Position numbers and translations under genes: made by a program. Positions 28,901-37,801 of a DNA stretch of 64,000 bases are shown here, one piece after another. The number at the start of each line of letters is the position of its first letter. Within the stretch, counting starts at the first letter, position 1. The notes under the pieces are model-generated. The model worked only from the letters and a program-made list of their open reading frames with translations, was not told the DNA's origin and made no database searches. This DNA comes from Mycobacterium sp. DL440 (GTDB taxonomy: Bacteria > Actinomycetota > Actinomycetes > Mycobacteriales > Mycobacteriaceae): the NCBI RefSeq assembly GCF_011745145.1, contig NZ_CP050191.1, forward strand, positions 6,248,467 through 6,312,466. Reading direction: 5' to 3'.

Positions 28901-29719
28901 ATGACCGGTTCCACCCTGTTCACCGATGCCATGGCGCTGACGCCCGCCGGTGACGGTGTCTATCACGGCGAGCTCAACGAACACTGGACGATCGGGCCCA
29001 AGGTGCACGGCGGCGCCATGCTCGCGCTGTGTGCCAATGCGGCCCGCGCTGAGTTGGGCACGTCGGCGCAGCCGCTGGCGGTCTCGGGAAATTACCTGTG
29101 GGCGCCGGATCCCGGTCCGATGCAGGTGGTCACCAGGGTCCGTAAGCGGGGCCGGCGCATCGGTCTGGTGGACGTCGAGCTCCGGCAGGGCGAAGAGCAG
29201 AGAACCGCGGTGACGGTGTCGGTCACCCTCGGTGAGCCGGAACATCACGTGCCTCCGCTGCTGTCGTTCAACCCGGTGGTGCCGCTGATGACGCCCGAGC
29301 CGCCGCCCGGGCTGGAGCCGATCGGCCCCGGGCATCCGATGGAGCACATCGTGCACCTGGCGCACGGCTGCGACATCCGGCCGGCGCTGCACACCATGGG
29401 TCCGCGTACCGATGGCGGGCCGCCGGTGTTCGAGTACTGGGTGCGTCCGAAGGGAGTCGCTCCCGACGTGTTGTTCGCGCTCCTGTGCGGCGATGTGTCG
29501 GCTCCGGTGACATTCGCCGTGGAACGCACCGGTTGGGCGCCCACGGTCCAGCTGACGGCCTATCTGCGGGCATTGCCGGCCGACGGCTGGCTGCGGGTGA
29601 TGTGTACCTCGGTGCAGATCGGCCAGGACTGGTTCGACGAGGATCACATCGTCGTCGACTGCGAGGGCCGGATCATCGTGCAGACGCGGCAGTTGGCAAT
29701 GGTGCCCGCAGCGCCCTGA
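28901..29719 (+). CDS. Acyl-CoA thioesterase family protein (Rv0499-like)
   Basis: 272 residues from ATG 28901. Double hot-dog fold of TesB-like type: KVHGGAMLALCANAAR is the first helix, and PADGWLRVMCTSVQIGQDWFDED lies in the second domain. Expected to hydrolyse acyl-CoA; chain-length preference unknown. The proC start follows 26 bases after its stop. Confidence 0.85.
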   Translation: MTGSTLFTDAMALTPAGDGVYHGELNEHWTIGPKVHGGAMLALCANAARAELGTSAQPLAVSGNYLWAPDPGPMQVVTRVRKRGRRIGLVDVELRQGEEQRTAVTVSVTLGEPEHHVPPLLSFNPVVPLMTPEPPPGLEPIGPGHPMEHIVHLAHGCDIRPALHTMGPRTDGGPPVFEYWVRPKGVAPDVLFALLCGDVSAPVTFAVERTGWAPTVQLTAYLRALPADGWLRVMCTSVQIGQDWFDEDHIVVDCEGRIIVQTRQLAMVPAAP

Positions 29720-29745
29720 CGTTCGGACATGGAATGCTGTCGCCC

Positions 29746-30606
29746 ATGTCGAGAATCGCGATAATCGGCGGCGGAAGCATGGGCGAGGCGCTGCTGTCGG
29801 GGCTGTTGAGGGCTGGTAGGCAAGTCAAGGACATGGTGGTCGCGGAGAAGTATCCGGACCGGGCCAAGTACTTGTCGGAGAAGTACTCGGTGCTGGTGAC
29901 CTCGGTCGCCGATGCCGCCGATAACGCCGCCTACGTGGTGATCGCGGTCAAGCCCACTGACGTCGCGAATGTGATCGACGAGATCGCCGACGCGGCAGCG
30001 CGTGCCGATTCCGACACCGCCGAGCAGGTGTTCGTCAGCATCGCGGCCGGCGTCAGCACGTCGTACTACGAGAACAAGCTGCCGGCCGGGTCTCCGGTCA
30101 TCCGCGTCATGCCCAACTCCCCGATCGTGGTCGGCGGCGGGGTGAGCGCTTTGGCAGCGGGCCGGTTCGCGACTGCCGAGCAGCTCAAGCAGGTCTCGTC
30201 GATCTTCGATGCGGTCGGCGGCGTGCTCACCGTGAGTGAGTCGCAGCTGGACGCCGTGACCGCGGTGTCCGGGTCGGGGCCGGCGTACTTCTTCCTGATG
30301 GTCGAGGCTCTGGTCGACGCGGGCGTGGAATCGGGTCTGTCGCGTGCGGTGGCCACCGATCTGGCGGTCCAGACGATGGCAGGCTCGGCGGCAATGCTGC
30401 TGGAACGTCTCGATGAGGTGAACGCGGCCGGAGGCGCCGCGCTGGACACCACACCGGCCCGATTGCGGGCCATGGTCACCTCTCCGGCCGGCACCACCGC
30501 CGCTGGGCTGCGGGAACTGGAGCGCGGGGGGTTGCGGGGCGCGGTGTCCAACGCCGTTCTGGCCGCGAAAACGCGCTCTGAGCAGCTCGGAATTACATCT
30601 GAGTAA
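29746..30606 (+). CDS. proC: Pyrroline-5-carboxylate reductase
   Basis: 286 residues from ATG 29746 (an alternative ATG lies at 29734). NAD(P) motif IIGGGSMGEALLSG and the family signature AVSGSGPAYFFLMVEAL followed by the P5CR C-terminal dimer domain. Last step of proline synthesis. Confidence 0.96.
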   Translation: MSRIAIIGGGSMGEALLSGLLRAGRQVKDMVVAEKYPDRAKYLSEKYSVLVTSVADAADNAAYVVIAVKPTDVANVIDEIADAAARADSDTAEQVFVSIAAGVSTSYYENKLPAGSPVIRVMPNSPIVVGGGVSALAAGRFATAEQLKQVSSIFDAVGGVLTVSESQLDAVTAVSGSGPAYFFLMVEALVDAGVESGLSRAVATDLAVQTMAGSAAMLLERLDEVNAAGGAALDTTPARLRAMVTSPAGTTAAGLRELERGGLRGAVSNAVLAAKTRSEQLGITSE

Positions 30607-30677
30607 TTCGATCAATTCAAACTGATTAGCCCACACCCGTCGCAGTAACCCCACCCGCCACGCTATTCTCCCTTTGT

Positions 30678-30734
30678 ATGCGCGGGTCGGTGCCAGCGGT
30701 GGGGAAGCCGCTGGGACTGCCTGTGCCTGATTGA
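30678..30734 (+). other. Candidate leaderless upstream ORF with internal hairpin
   Basis: 18 codons from ATG 30678 to TGA 30734 (MRGSVPAVGKPLGLPVPD). TATTCT at 30664-30669 is a good -10 and places the start codon at the transcription start. A perfect hairpin CCAGCGG (30693-30699)/CCGCTGG (30708-30714) lies inside the frame. The stop is 10 bases before the HTH gene. Translation not proven. Confidence 0.4.
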
Positions 30735-30744
30735 TTGGGTTGCG

Positions 30745-30972
30745 ATGACGTCTATGAACGGGCCATCGGCGCGCGATGCTGGCGACGGTCAGCCTCGGGC
30801 TCAATTTCTGACGGTCGCCGAAGTGGCGAGCCTGATGAGGGTCTCGAAGATGACGGTGTACCGGTTGGTGCACAACGGTGAACTGCCTGCGGTTCGAGTG
30901 GGCCGATCGTTCCGGGTCCACGCCAAGGCAGTCCACGATCTGCTGGAGTCTTCGTACTTCGACGCCGGCTGA
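30745..30972 (+). CDS. Excisionase-type helix-turn-helix protein (Rv0500A-like)
   Basis: 75 residues from ATG 30745. A MerR/excisionase-like winged helix (LTVAEVASLMRVSKMTVYRL then GELPAVRVGRSFRV) fills most of the protein. Related in fold to BldC-type actinobacterial regulators. No phage genes are nearby, so it is a chromosomal regulator rather than an excisionase. A candidate leaderless ORF with a hairpin precedes it. Confidence 0.88.
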   Translation: MTSMNGPSARDAGDGQPRAQFLTVAEVASLMRVSKMTVYRLVHNGELPAVRVGRSFRVHAKAVHDLLESSYFDAG

Positions 30973-31103
30973 CAAACCGGGTCGGACAGCGCGGCCGTAT
31001 GGGCTGAGCGCCCAGAGCAGGCTGGCGTTTTCCGTTTCGGTGGCTGGCCCGGGTAAAGTAACCAGGTCAATCATCAGCGTCAGTAGCGGAGACACCAGGG
31101 TTT

Positions 31104-31205
31104 ATGGGCTCAGTCATCAAGAAGCGGCGTAAGCGTATGTCGAAGAAGAAGCACCGCAAGCTGCTTCGCCGTACCCGGGTGCAGCGTAGAAAACTCGGCA
31201 AGTAG
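31104..31205 (+). CDS. Small ribosomal protein bS22 (Rv0500B-like)
   Basis: 33 codons from ATG 31104 to TAG 31205, starting [19 protein letters not shown] and ending RKLGK. Extremely basic; belongs to the AURKAIP1/COX24 family. Mycobacterial ribosome structures contain this 33-residue protein (bS22) near the decoding centre of the 30S subunit. TAAAGT at 31054-31059 may be the -10 and GGAGACACCAGG gives the ribosome-binding site. Too short for most gene callers. Confidence 0.92.
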
Positions 31206-31234
31206 CCAACTGCTGCGGCCGCTAGGCTGAGCCG

Positions 31235-32368
31235 ATGGATTCTGATGGTCGTTCGGGGGGACGCCCGACGGGAGTCCCCGGATCTGGTTCGGATACTTCC
31301 GGTGCGGCACAGTCCGCAGAGGCGTCACCCGCTCCGAAAGTAGTTCTGGTCACGGGTGCGTGCCGGTTTCTCGGTGGTTACCTGATCGCCAGGCTGGTGC
31401 AGAACCCGGCGGTCGAGCACGTCATCGCCGTCGATGCGGTGGTGCCGAGCAAGGACCTGATGCGTCGGATGGGACGCGCGGAGTTCGTCCGCGCCGACAT
31501 CCGCAACCCGTTTATCGCCAAGGTGATCCGAAACGGGAATGTGGACACCGTCGTGCATGCCGCGGCGGCGTCCTACGCGCCGAGGTCCGGAGGCCGGGCC
31601 ACGTTGAAGGAACTCAACGTGATGGGCGCGATCCAGTTGTTCGCCGCCTGCCAGAAGGCACCGTCGGTCCGTCGGGTCGTGCTCAAGTCCACCTCTGAGG
31701 TGTACGGCGCGAGCCCGCGCGATCCGGTGATGTTCAGCGAGGAGAGCAGTGCTCGGCGTCCGCCGGGCGACGGTTTCGCCCGCGACAGCATGGACATGGA
31801 GGGCTACGCGCGCGGCCTGGCCCGGCGCCGTCCGGACATCGATCTGACCATCCTGCGGCTGGCCAACATGATCGGGCCCGCGATGGACACCGCACTCTCG
31901 CGGTATCTGGCCGGGCCGGTCGTTCCGTCGCTGGTCGGACATGACGCGCGGCTGCAACTGCTGCACGAACAGGACGCCCTCGGCGCCCTCGAGCGTGCGA
32001 CGATGGCCGGCAAGGCGGGCACGTTCAACATCGGCGCCTCGGGCATCATCATGATGAGCCAGGCGATCCGGCGCTCGGGCCGGGTCCGGCTCCCGGTCCC
32101 GCGTGGGGCGTTGTCGGCGATCAATTCACTCAGTCGCGCAACGCGTTACACCGAACTCGACCGCGATCAGATGAACTACCTGAGCTACGGCCGGGTCATG
32201 GACACTACGCGAATGCACAGGGATCTGGGCTACAGTCCCAAGTGGACGACCGCCGAGGCATTCGACGACTACGTCCGGGGTCGTGGATTGACACCGATAC
32301 TCGATCCGCGATGGGTACGCTCAATGGAGAGTCGCGCCGCGGGGGTGGCGCAGCGTTTGGGACATTAG
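31235..32368 (+). CDS. galE2: NAD-dependent epimerase/dehydratase (GalE2)
   Basis: 377 residues. Extended-SDR Rossmann fold with VTGACRFLGGYLIARL; the catalytic region reads KSTSEVYGASPRDPVMF rather than a canonical YxxxK, so epimerase activity is uncertain. Annotated galE2 in M. tuberculosis (Rv0501). Its 3' part overlaps no gene; the acyltransferase start lies 35 bases on. Confidence 0.88.
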   Translation: MDSDGRSGGRPTGVPGSGSDTSGAAQSAEASPAPKVVLVTGACRFLGGYLIARLVQNPAVEHVIAVDAVVPSKDLMRRMGRAEFVRADIRNPFIAKVIRNGNVDTVVHAAAASYAPRSGGRATLKELNVMGAIQLFAACQKAPSVRRVVLKSTSEVYGASPRDPVMFSEESSARRPPGDGFARDSMDMEGYARGLARRRPDIDLTILRLANMIGPAMDTALSRYLAGPVVPSLVGHDARLQLLHEQDALGALERATMAGKAGTFNIGASGIIMMSQAIRRSGRVRLPVPRGALSAINSLSRATRYTELDRDQMNYLSYGRVMDTTRMHRDLGYSPKWTTAEAFDDYVRGRGLTPILDPRWVRSMESRAAGVAQRLGH

Positions 32369-32403
32369 TACTGGCTCTATCCGGGGTGGGAGAAGGTATC
32401 GAC

Positions 32404-33471
32404 GTGGCGGGCGAATCAAAAGCGAAAGTCATTCCGCTACACGGGAACTCGAATCGTTCCTCGGCCGCGCGCCGGGCAGCGGCCCGGTCCGACAGCGCCC
32501 GCAGGCATCCTTCGGTCCTGGCCGATCCGGGAAGCCGTGCCCCGGCCGAGCAGATCGCCGCGGTGGTGCGTGAGATCGATCAGCGCCGCACCAGCGCCTC
32601 GGGTCAGTCGACTGTCGACGAAGGCCCCAGCGAACTCGTCAAGGGCATCGCCGCGGTCTCGGAATTCGTCCGCACCCGGATGGCCGGTGAGTACTCGGTG
32701 GACGAGTTCGGGTTCGACCCGCACATCAACAATGCAATCTTTTTGCCTTTGCTGAGAACGTTTTTCCGGTCCTGGTTCCGGGTCGAGGTTTCCGGTATCG
32801 AGAACCTGCCCGAGAGTGGGGCCGCGCTTGTGGTGGCCAACCACGCCGGGGTCCTGCCCTTCGACGGGCTGATGACCCAGGTGGCCGTTCACGATCACCA
32901 CCCCGCGCACCGGGATCTGCGTCTGCTGGCCGCCGATCTGGTGTTCGATCTGCCGATGGTCGGTCAGGCCGCGCGCAAGGCCGGGCACACCGTCGCCTGC
33001 ACCACCGACGCGCACCGGCTACTGGCCAACGGTGAGCTCACCGCGGTGTTCCCGGAGGGCTTCAAGGGGCTGGGCAAGAACTTCAAAGATCGCTACAAGC
33101 TGCAGCGGTTCGGCCGCGGCGGCTTCGTTTCCGCAGCTCTGCGAGCCCAGGCGCCCATCGTGCCGTGCTCGATCGTGGGCTCGGAGGAGATCTACCCGAT
33201 GATGGCCGACGTGAAGCTGCTGGCCCGGTTGCTCGGTCTGCCGTATTTCCCGGTGACCCCGCTGTTCCCGCTGGCCGGCCCGCTAGGCCTGGTGCCGTTG
33301 CCGTCGAAGTGGCACATCCAGTTCGGTGAGCCGATCGAGACGGTCGACTACGACGAGAGCGCCGCCGACGATCCGATGATCACGTTCGAGCTGACCGACC
33401 AGGTCCGCGAGACCATCCAGCACACGTTGTACCGGCTGCTGGCTGGTCGCCGAAACATGTTCTTCGGCTGA
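32404..33471 (+). CDS. Lysophospholipid acyltransferase family protein (Rv0502-like)
   Basis: 355 residues from GTG 32404, with GGGAGAAGG upstream; the frame stays open further upstream inside galE2. PlsC-like domain: NHAGVLPFDG is a variant of the HX4D catalytic motif (here six residues separate His and Asp), with VFPEGFKGLGK as the second motif. Expected to acylate a lipid acceptor at the membrane; the acceptor is unknown. In M. tuberculosis cmaA2 follows, but here hadD comes next. Confidence 0.88.
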   Translation: MAGESKAKVIPLHGNSNRSSAARRAAARSDSARRHPSVLADPGSRAPAEQIAAVVREIDQRRTSASGQSTVDEGPSELVKGIAAVSEFVRTRMAGEYSVDEFGFDPHINNAIFLPLLRTFFRSWFRVEVSGIENLPESGAALVVANHAGVLPFDGLMTQVAVHDHHPAHRDLRLLAADLVFDLPMVGQAARKAGHTVACTTDAHRLLANGELTAVFPEGFKGLGKNFKDRYKLQRFGRGGFVSAALRAQAPIVPCSIVGSEEIYPMMADVKLLARLLGLPYFPVTPLFPLAGPLGLVPLPSKWHIQFGEPIETVDYDESAADDPMITFELTDQVRETIQHTLYRLLAGRRNMFFG

Positions 33472-33491
33472 CCTTTTCGGTCCAGTTCTAC

Positions 33492-33577
33492 CGCGAGCAG
33501 TCCCCCGCAAGCGGGAGTGGCCCCCAACTTAAGTACCCGGCCGGCGCCGTTTTCGGGTACCTAAGTGTCTGCTCGCG
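33492..33577. terminator. Complex three-part palindrome between convergent genes
   Basis: Outer arms CGCGAGCAG (33492-33500) and CTGCTCGCG (33569-33577) enclose a small hairpin CCCGC/GCGGG (33504-33515) and a larger one, CTTAAGTACCCG (33528-33539) with CGGGTACCTAAG (33554-33565), one mismatch. Bidirectional terminator between the acyltransferase and hadD genes. The outer arm matches the icl1 terminator family. Confidence 0.7.
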
Positions 33578-33583
33578 AAAGAA

Positions 33584-34111
33584 CTAACTCTTTTGCCCAG
33601 CAACCATCTTGGCGATTGCGGCGTCGCGCGCCGCGGCGATCTGTGTGCTGATCTCGTCGGCCTCGTCGATGGCTGCCTCGCCGAGCATGGTGACGATGCT
33701 GGTGGCAACCGGGTTGCCGTCGTCGTCGGTGACCTCGGCCCGGACTTCGGCGATCACGGTGCCGTGTGACTCGATGACCGAGTCCAGGTACGAGTCGAAC
33801 CACAGCTTGTCGCCGACCAGGATCGGCCGGTGGAAGATCAGCTTCTGGTCGCGGTGCAGCACGCGCTCGAGGTTGATCGGAATGTCGAACTTGTCGAACA
33901 GCTCGAGCTGGACGCGTCGGCCGGCCACCGCGAGGAACGTCAACGATGCCACCACCGAGTCGTGGCCGAATTCTTTGGCAGCCTCGGCGTCATAGAGCGC
34001 GGGATGGTCGTCCTTGACCGCGGCCGCGAACTCGCGGACCTTCTCCCGGCCGACTTCGAAGTAGTCGGGGTACCGGTAGTGAGTCCCGATGATGTTTGCG
34101 GCGATGCTCAT
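33584..34111 (-). CDS. hadD: (3R)-hydroxyacyl-ACP dehydratase subunit HadD
   Basis: 175 residues from ATG 34111 ([20 protein letters not shown]). Single hot-dog MaoC-N (UPF0336) domain like HadA/HadC. Rv0504c has been described as HadD, a dehydratase component of FAS-II needed for full-length mycolates. It lacks the DxxxxH catalytic helix of HadB, so a catalytic partner is expected. Confidence 0.87.
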   Translation of the reverse strand: MSIAANIIGTHYRYPDYFEVGREKVREFAAAVKDDHPALYDAEAAKEFGHDSVVASLTFLAVAGRRVQLELFDKFDIPINLERVLHRDQKLIFHRPILVGDKLWFDSYLDSVIESHGTVIAEVRAEVTDDDGNPVATSIVTMLGEAAIDEADEISTQIAAARDAAIAKMVAGQKS

Positions 34112-34216
34112 ATTCCCTGCGCTGTTCGGTATGCGGTGCGCGGTGCGCACAAACGTGCCTGACTGCCAAGCCGCTGGCGCGGCCCGCCGCGGAAGCTTAT
34201 AACGCGGCCCGTTAGC

Positions 34217-35110
34217 TCACCGAATGTCGTGGCGGCGTGAGGCGGCAGCGGCCAGCGCGCCGCCGAGCGCACCGAGCGCCAATGCCGACGGCACACCGAT
34301 GCGCGCGGCCTTGCGTGCGGTGCGGAAGTCGCGGATCTCCCAGCCCCGCTCCCTGGCCACATCGCGCAGCGCGGCGTCGGGGTTGATCGCCACCGCGGTA
34401 CCGACCAGCGACAGCATCGGTACGTCGTTGAAGCTGTCCGAATAGGCGGTGCACCGGCGCAGGTTCAGGCCTTCGCGGATGGCCAGGGACCGCACCGCGT
34501 GGGCCTTTCCGGTGCCGTGCAGGATGTCGCCGACCAGTCGGCCCGTGAACACCCCGTCGACCGACTCGGCGACGGTCCCCAGTGCACCCGTCAGCCCCAG
34601 ACGTTTGGCGATCGTGGCGGCCAGTTCGTAGGGGGTCGCGGTGACGAGCCACACCTGCTGGCCGGCGTCCAGGTGCATCTGGGCCAGCGCCCGGGTGCCC
34701 GGCCAGATCTTGTCGGCGATGATCTGGTCGTAGATCTCCTCGCCGAGTTCGGCGAGCTCGGCGGTGGACCGGCCCTCGATGAACGCCAGGGCCTTCTGCT
34801 TGCCCTCGGCGACGTCGTCGCTGTTCTCCTTGCCGGTGAACTGGAACTTGGCCTGGGCATATGCGATGCCCAGGATGTCGCGGTAGGTGAAGTACTTGCG
34901 GGCGGCCAGGCCGCGGGCGAAGTGCACCAATGACGAGCCGTGCACCAGGGTGTTGTCGACGTCGAAGAACGCCGCGGCCGTCAGGTCGGGTGGCGGCGCC
35001 GGCGTCGCCGCGGAATCGGTGTCGGGCTCGAGCTCGGTCACAGCGAGTTCGGCGCTGGCCTCGGCGGCAAGCTCCTGTTCGAGCGCATCGGCACTACCGG
35101 GTTCGGGCAC
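34217..35110 (-). CDS. serB1: HAD-IB family hydrolase, phosphoserine phosphatase-like
   Basis: 297 residues from GTG 35110. Acidic N-terminus, then HAD motif [14 protein letters not shown], motif [10 protein letters not shown], and the Asp pair in [13 protein letters not shown] Gly/Ala-rich hydrophobic helix ends the protein ([19 protein letters not shown]), suggesting membrane contact. Labelled SerB1 (Rv0505c); true phosphoserine activity is uncertain for this subfamily. Divergent from the glutaredoxin-like gene. Confidence 0.87.
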   Translation of the reverse strand: MPEPGSADALEQELAAEASAELAVTELEPDTDSAATPAPPPDLTAAAFFDVDNTLVHGSSLVHFARGLAARKYFTYRDILGIAYAQAKFQFTGKENSDDVAEGKQKALAFIEGRSTAELAELGEEIYDQIIADKIWPGTRALAQMHLDAGQQVWLVTATPYELAATIAKRLGLTGALGTVAESVDGVFTGRLVGDILHGTGKAHAVRSLAIREGLNLRRCTAYSDSFNDVPMLSLVGTAVAINPDAALRDVARERGWEIRDFRTARKAARIGVPSALALGALGGALAAAASRRHDIR

Positions 35111-35148
35111 GAATTCACCCTAAGTCACCGCGCCGGGATACTGGTGTT

Positions 35149-35433
35149 GTGGAGGGTGAGCAGGCGGGTACCGGCGGTCGAGCCACTGTGACGTTGCTGA
35201 CGCGAGCGGGCTGCAGCATGTGTGAGCGGGCCGCCCAGCAGTTGGCCGCGTTGCGCGAAGAACTGGCCTTCGACCTGGTGAACACCGACGTCGATGCCGC
35301 AGCTGCGGCCGGGGACGCGACCCTGCGGGCCCGGTTCGGTGACCTGTTGCCGGTGGTTTTGCTGAACGGGACCGAGCACAGCTATTGGGAAGTCGACGAG
35401 CAGGCGCTTCGGGCCGATGTGCCCACCAGATGA
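35149..35433 (+). CDS. Glutaredoxin-like protein (Rv0508-like)
   Basis: 94 residues from GTG 35149 (an alternative GTG lies at 35188). DUF836 glutaredoxin fold with CxxC in TRAGCSMCERA. A thiol-disulfide role in the cytoplasm is inferred. The stop sits at the -35 region of the hemA promoter. mmpS2/mmpL2, which separate serB1 and this gene in M. tuberculosis, are missing. Confidence 0.85.
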   Translation: MEGEQAGTGGRATVTLLTRAGCSMCERAAQQLAALREELAFDLVNTDVDAAAAAGDATLRARFGDLLPVVLLNGTEHSYWEVDEQALRADVPTR

Positions 35434-35436
35434 AAT

Positions 35437-35465
35437 TTGGTGGGCGGGCCGGAAACGATTACCTT
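35437..35465 (+). promoter_or_regulatory. Promoter of the hemA operon
   Basis: TTGGTG (35437-35442), a 17-base spacer, then TACCTT (35460-35465). Transcription is expected near 35472, which is a GTG codon. Inferred from spacing and consensus. Confidence 0.55.
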
Positions 35466-35471
35466 GGTGAC

Positions 35472-35489
35472 GTGGTGATGAAGCCGTGA
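35472..35489 (+). other. Candidate leaderless mini-ORF overlapping the hemA start
   Basis: GTG GTG ATG AAG CCG TGA (five residues) begins at the predicted transcription start. Its TGA overlaps the hemA GTG as GTGA, so its translation could feed ribosomes to hemA. It could also be fortuitous. Confidence 0.35.
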
Positions 35490-36841
35490 GTGTGCTGCTG
35501 TTCGGGGTTTCGCACCGCAGCGCGCCGGTGTCTGTTCTCGAGCAGTTGAGCACCGACGAGTCGGATCAGGCCAAGATCATCGACGAGATCCTTCGATCCT
35601 CGTTGGTCACCGAGGCCATGGTTCTGTCCACGTGCAACCGCGTTGAGATATACGCCGTGGTCGAGGCCTTCCACGGCGGGCTGTCGATCATCGGGCAGGT
35701 GCTCTCCGAGCACTCCGGCATGTCGCTGAACGATCTCACCAAATACGCCTATGTGCGCTACGCCGAGGCCGCCGTCGAGCACCTTTTCGCGGTGACCAGC
35801 GGCCTGGATTCGGCCGTCATCGGTGAAGCCCAGGTGCTGGGGCAGGTGCGTCGCGCGTATTCGTCGGCCGAGGAGCATCAGACCGTCGGGCGCACCCTGC
35901 ACGAGCTGGCCCAGCGCGCCCTCAATGTCGGCAAGCGCGTGCACTCCGAGACCGGGATCGACGCCGCCGGCGCATCCGTCGTGTCGGTGGCCCTCGGTAT
36001 GGCCGAGACCAAACTCAACGGCGGGCTCGCCGGGCGCACCGCAGCCGTGATCGGCGCGGGCTCGATGGGCGCCCTGGCCGGCGCACACCTGGTGCGGGCC
36101 GGAATCGAACGGGTCCACGTGGTGAATCGGTCGCTGCCGCGGGCCCAGCGCCTCGCGGCGAACCTCACCGAGCAGGGCGTGCAGGCGCAGGCCATTTCCC
36201 TGGATCATCTGTCTGAAGCCCTCGCCGACGTCGACGTCGTGGTCAGCAGCACCGGCGCGGTACGCCCCGTGGTCTCCCTGGCCGACGTGCACCACGCACT
36301 GGCGCAGCGCAACGCCGCCGCCGGTGATCGTCAGCTGGTCATCTGTGATCTCGGTATGCCCCGCGACGTGGATCCGGCGGTATCCGGGTTGCCCGGTGTC
36401 TGGGTCGTCGACATGGACCGGATTCAGCGGGAGCCGTCGGCGCGGGCCGCGGCCACCGATGCCGATGCGGCCCGCACGATCGTCGCCACCGAGGTTGCCA
36501 ACTACCTGGCGGGCCAGCGGATGGCCGAGGTCACCCCGACGGTCACGGCGCTGCGGCAACGCGCCGCCGACGTGGTGGAGGCCGAGTTGCTGCGCCTGGA
36601 CAACCGGCTGCCCGAACTGGAGGCGGCGTACCGCGACGAGGTGGCCAAGACGGTCCGCCGCGTCGTCGACAAACTTTTGCACGCACCCACGGTGCGGGTG
36701 AAACAACTCGCCAGCGCGCCTGGCGGGGACAGCTACGCAGAGGCTCTGCGGGAGCTGTTCGAACTCGACCCGCAGGCCGTCGAAGCTGTGGCGGCCAGCG
36801 AATTGCCCTTTATGACAACAGATCTCGATAAGTCTGAGTAG
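35486..36841 (+). CDS. hemA: Glutamyl-tRNA reductase
   Basis: 451 residues from GTG 35486 ([15 protein letters not shown]). Catalytic Cys50 in [15 protein letters not shown] domain with [12 protein letters not shown] and VVSSTGA, C-terminal dimerisation helices. It reduces glutamyl-tRNA to glutamate-1-semialdehyde, starting haem synthesis by the C5 route; HemL at 60790 does the next step. First gene of hemA-C-D-B. Confidence 0.97.
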   Translation: MSVLLFGVSHRSAPVSVLEQLSTDESDQAKIIDEILRSSLVTEAMVLSTCNRVEIYAVVEAFHGGLSIIGQVLSEHSGMSLNDLTKYAYVRYAEAAVEHLFAVTSGLDSAVIGEAQVLGQVRRAYSSAEEHQTVGRTLHELAQRALNVGKRVHSETGIDAAGASVVSVALGMAETKLNGGLAGRTAAVIGAGSMGALAGAHLVRAGIERVHVVNRSLPRAQRLAANLTEQGVQAQAISLDHLSEALADVDVVVSSTGAVRPVVSLADVHHALAQRNAAAGDRQLVICDLGMPRDVDPAVSGLPGVWVVDMDRIQREPSARAAATDADAARTIVATEVANYLAGQRMAEVTPTVTALRQRAADVVEAELLRLDNRLPELEAAYRDEVAKTVRRVVDKLLHAPTVRVKQLASAPGGDSYAEALRELFELDPQAVEAVAASELPFMTTDLDKSE

Positions 36842-36844
36842 AGC

Positions 36845-37801
36845 TTGGTAGAAACGCGCGATACGGTAATCCGGATCGGCACCCGGGGTAGCCTGCTGGC
36901 GACCACGCAGGCCGGCACCATCAGGGACGCTTTACGGGCCGCGGGCCACCCCTGCGAGTTGGTGATCATCTCGACCGAGGGCGACCGCAACCAGGGCCCG
37001 ATCGCCGAAATCGGCATCGGGGTCTTCACCGCGGCGTTGCGCGAGGCGATCCACGACGGCCGGGTGGACATGGCCGTTCACTCCTACAAAGATTTGCCCA
37101 CCGCACGTGACCCTCGGTTCGTCATCGCCGCCGTCCCGCGGCGTGAGGACCCCCGTGACGCGCTGGTGGCGCGCGACGGCATGGTGCTCGGCGAGTTGCC
37201 GACGGGGTCCGTGATCGGCACTTCGAGCCCGCGGCGGACCGCGCAGCTTAGAGCACTGGGTCTCGGTTTGGAAATCCGCCCCCTACGAGGCAACCTAGAT
37301 ACCAGGTTGAACAGGGTTACGAGCGGCGATCTCGACGCCATCGTGGTTGCCCGTGCGGGTCTGGCCCGCATCGGACGTCTCGATGAAGTCACCGAGTCGC
37401 TCGAGCCGGTGCAGATGTTGCCAGCGCCGGCTCAGGGCGCGCTCGCGGTGGAATGCCGCTCCGGCGACACCGAGCTGATTTCGGTGCTGTCGGAGTTGGA
37501 TGACGCCGACACGCGCGCCGCGGTCACCGCCGAACGGACCCTGCTCGCCGAACTGGAGGCGGGCTGTTCCGCACCGGTGGGCGCGATCGCAGAAGTGGTC
37601 GAGTCGATCGATGAGGACGGCAATGTCTTCGAGGAGCTGTCGTTGCGCGGCTGCGTAGCGACGCTGGACGGATCCGACGTGATCCGTGCGTCCGGTATCG
37701 GAACTCCCGATCGGGCCGCCGACTTGGGTGTCTCGGTGGCTGCGGAGCTTTTCGAGCTGGGTGCACGCGAGCTGTTGGTAGAGCGCGGGAGTGAAGAATG
37801 A
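36845..37801 (+). CDS. hemC: Porphobilinogen deaminase
   Basis: 318 residues from TTG 36845, the only start codon in reach: it lies in the hemA frame, one codon past the hem[17 protein letters not shown] opens the mature sequence; the dipyrromethane cofactor Cys is Cys241 ([10 protein letters not shown]). It polymerises four porphobilinogens to hydroxymethylbilane. ATGA overlap with hemD. Confidence 0.97.
   Translation: MVETRDTVIRIGTRGSLLATTQAGTIRDALRAAGHPCELVIISTEGDRNQGPIAEIGIGVFTAALREAIHDGRVDMAVHSYKDLPTARDPRFVIAAVPRREDPRDALVARDGMVLGELPTGSVIGTSSPRRTAQLRALGLGLEIRPLRGNLDTRLNRVTSGDLDAIVVARAGLARIGRLDEVTESLEPVQMLPAPAQGALAVECRSGDTELISVLSELDDADTRAAVTAERTLLAELEAGCSAPVGAIAEVVESIDEDGNVFEELSLRGCVATLDGSDVIRASGIGTPDRAADLGVSVAAELFELGARELLVERGSEE

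Noticed and set aside
27863..29647. 594-codon minus frame under the TIM-barrel and thioesterase genes
   Set aside because: Antisense to two well-supported genes; His/Arg-rich composition typical of shadow frames.
30745..30972. Prophage or integrated element suggested by the excisionase-type protein
   Set aside because: No integrase, att repeats or phage genes nearby; order is conserved with M. tuberculosis.
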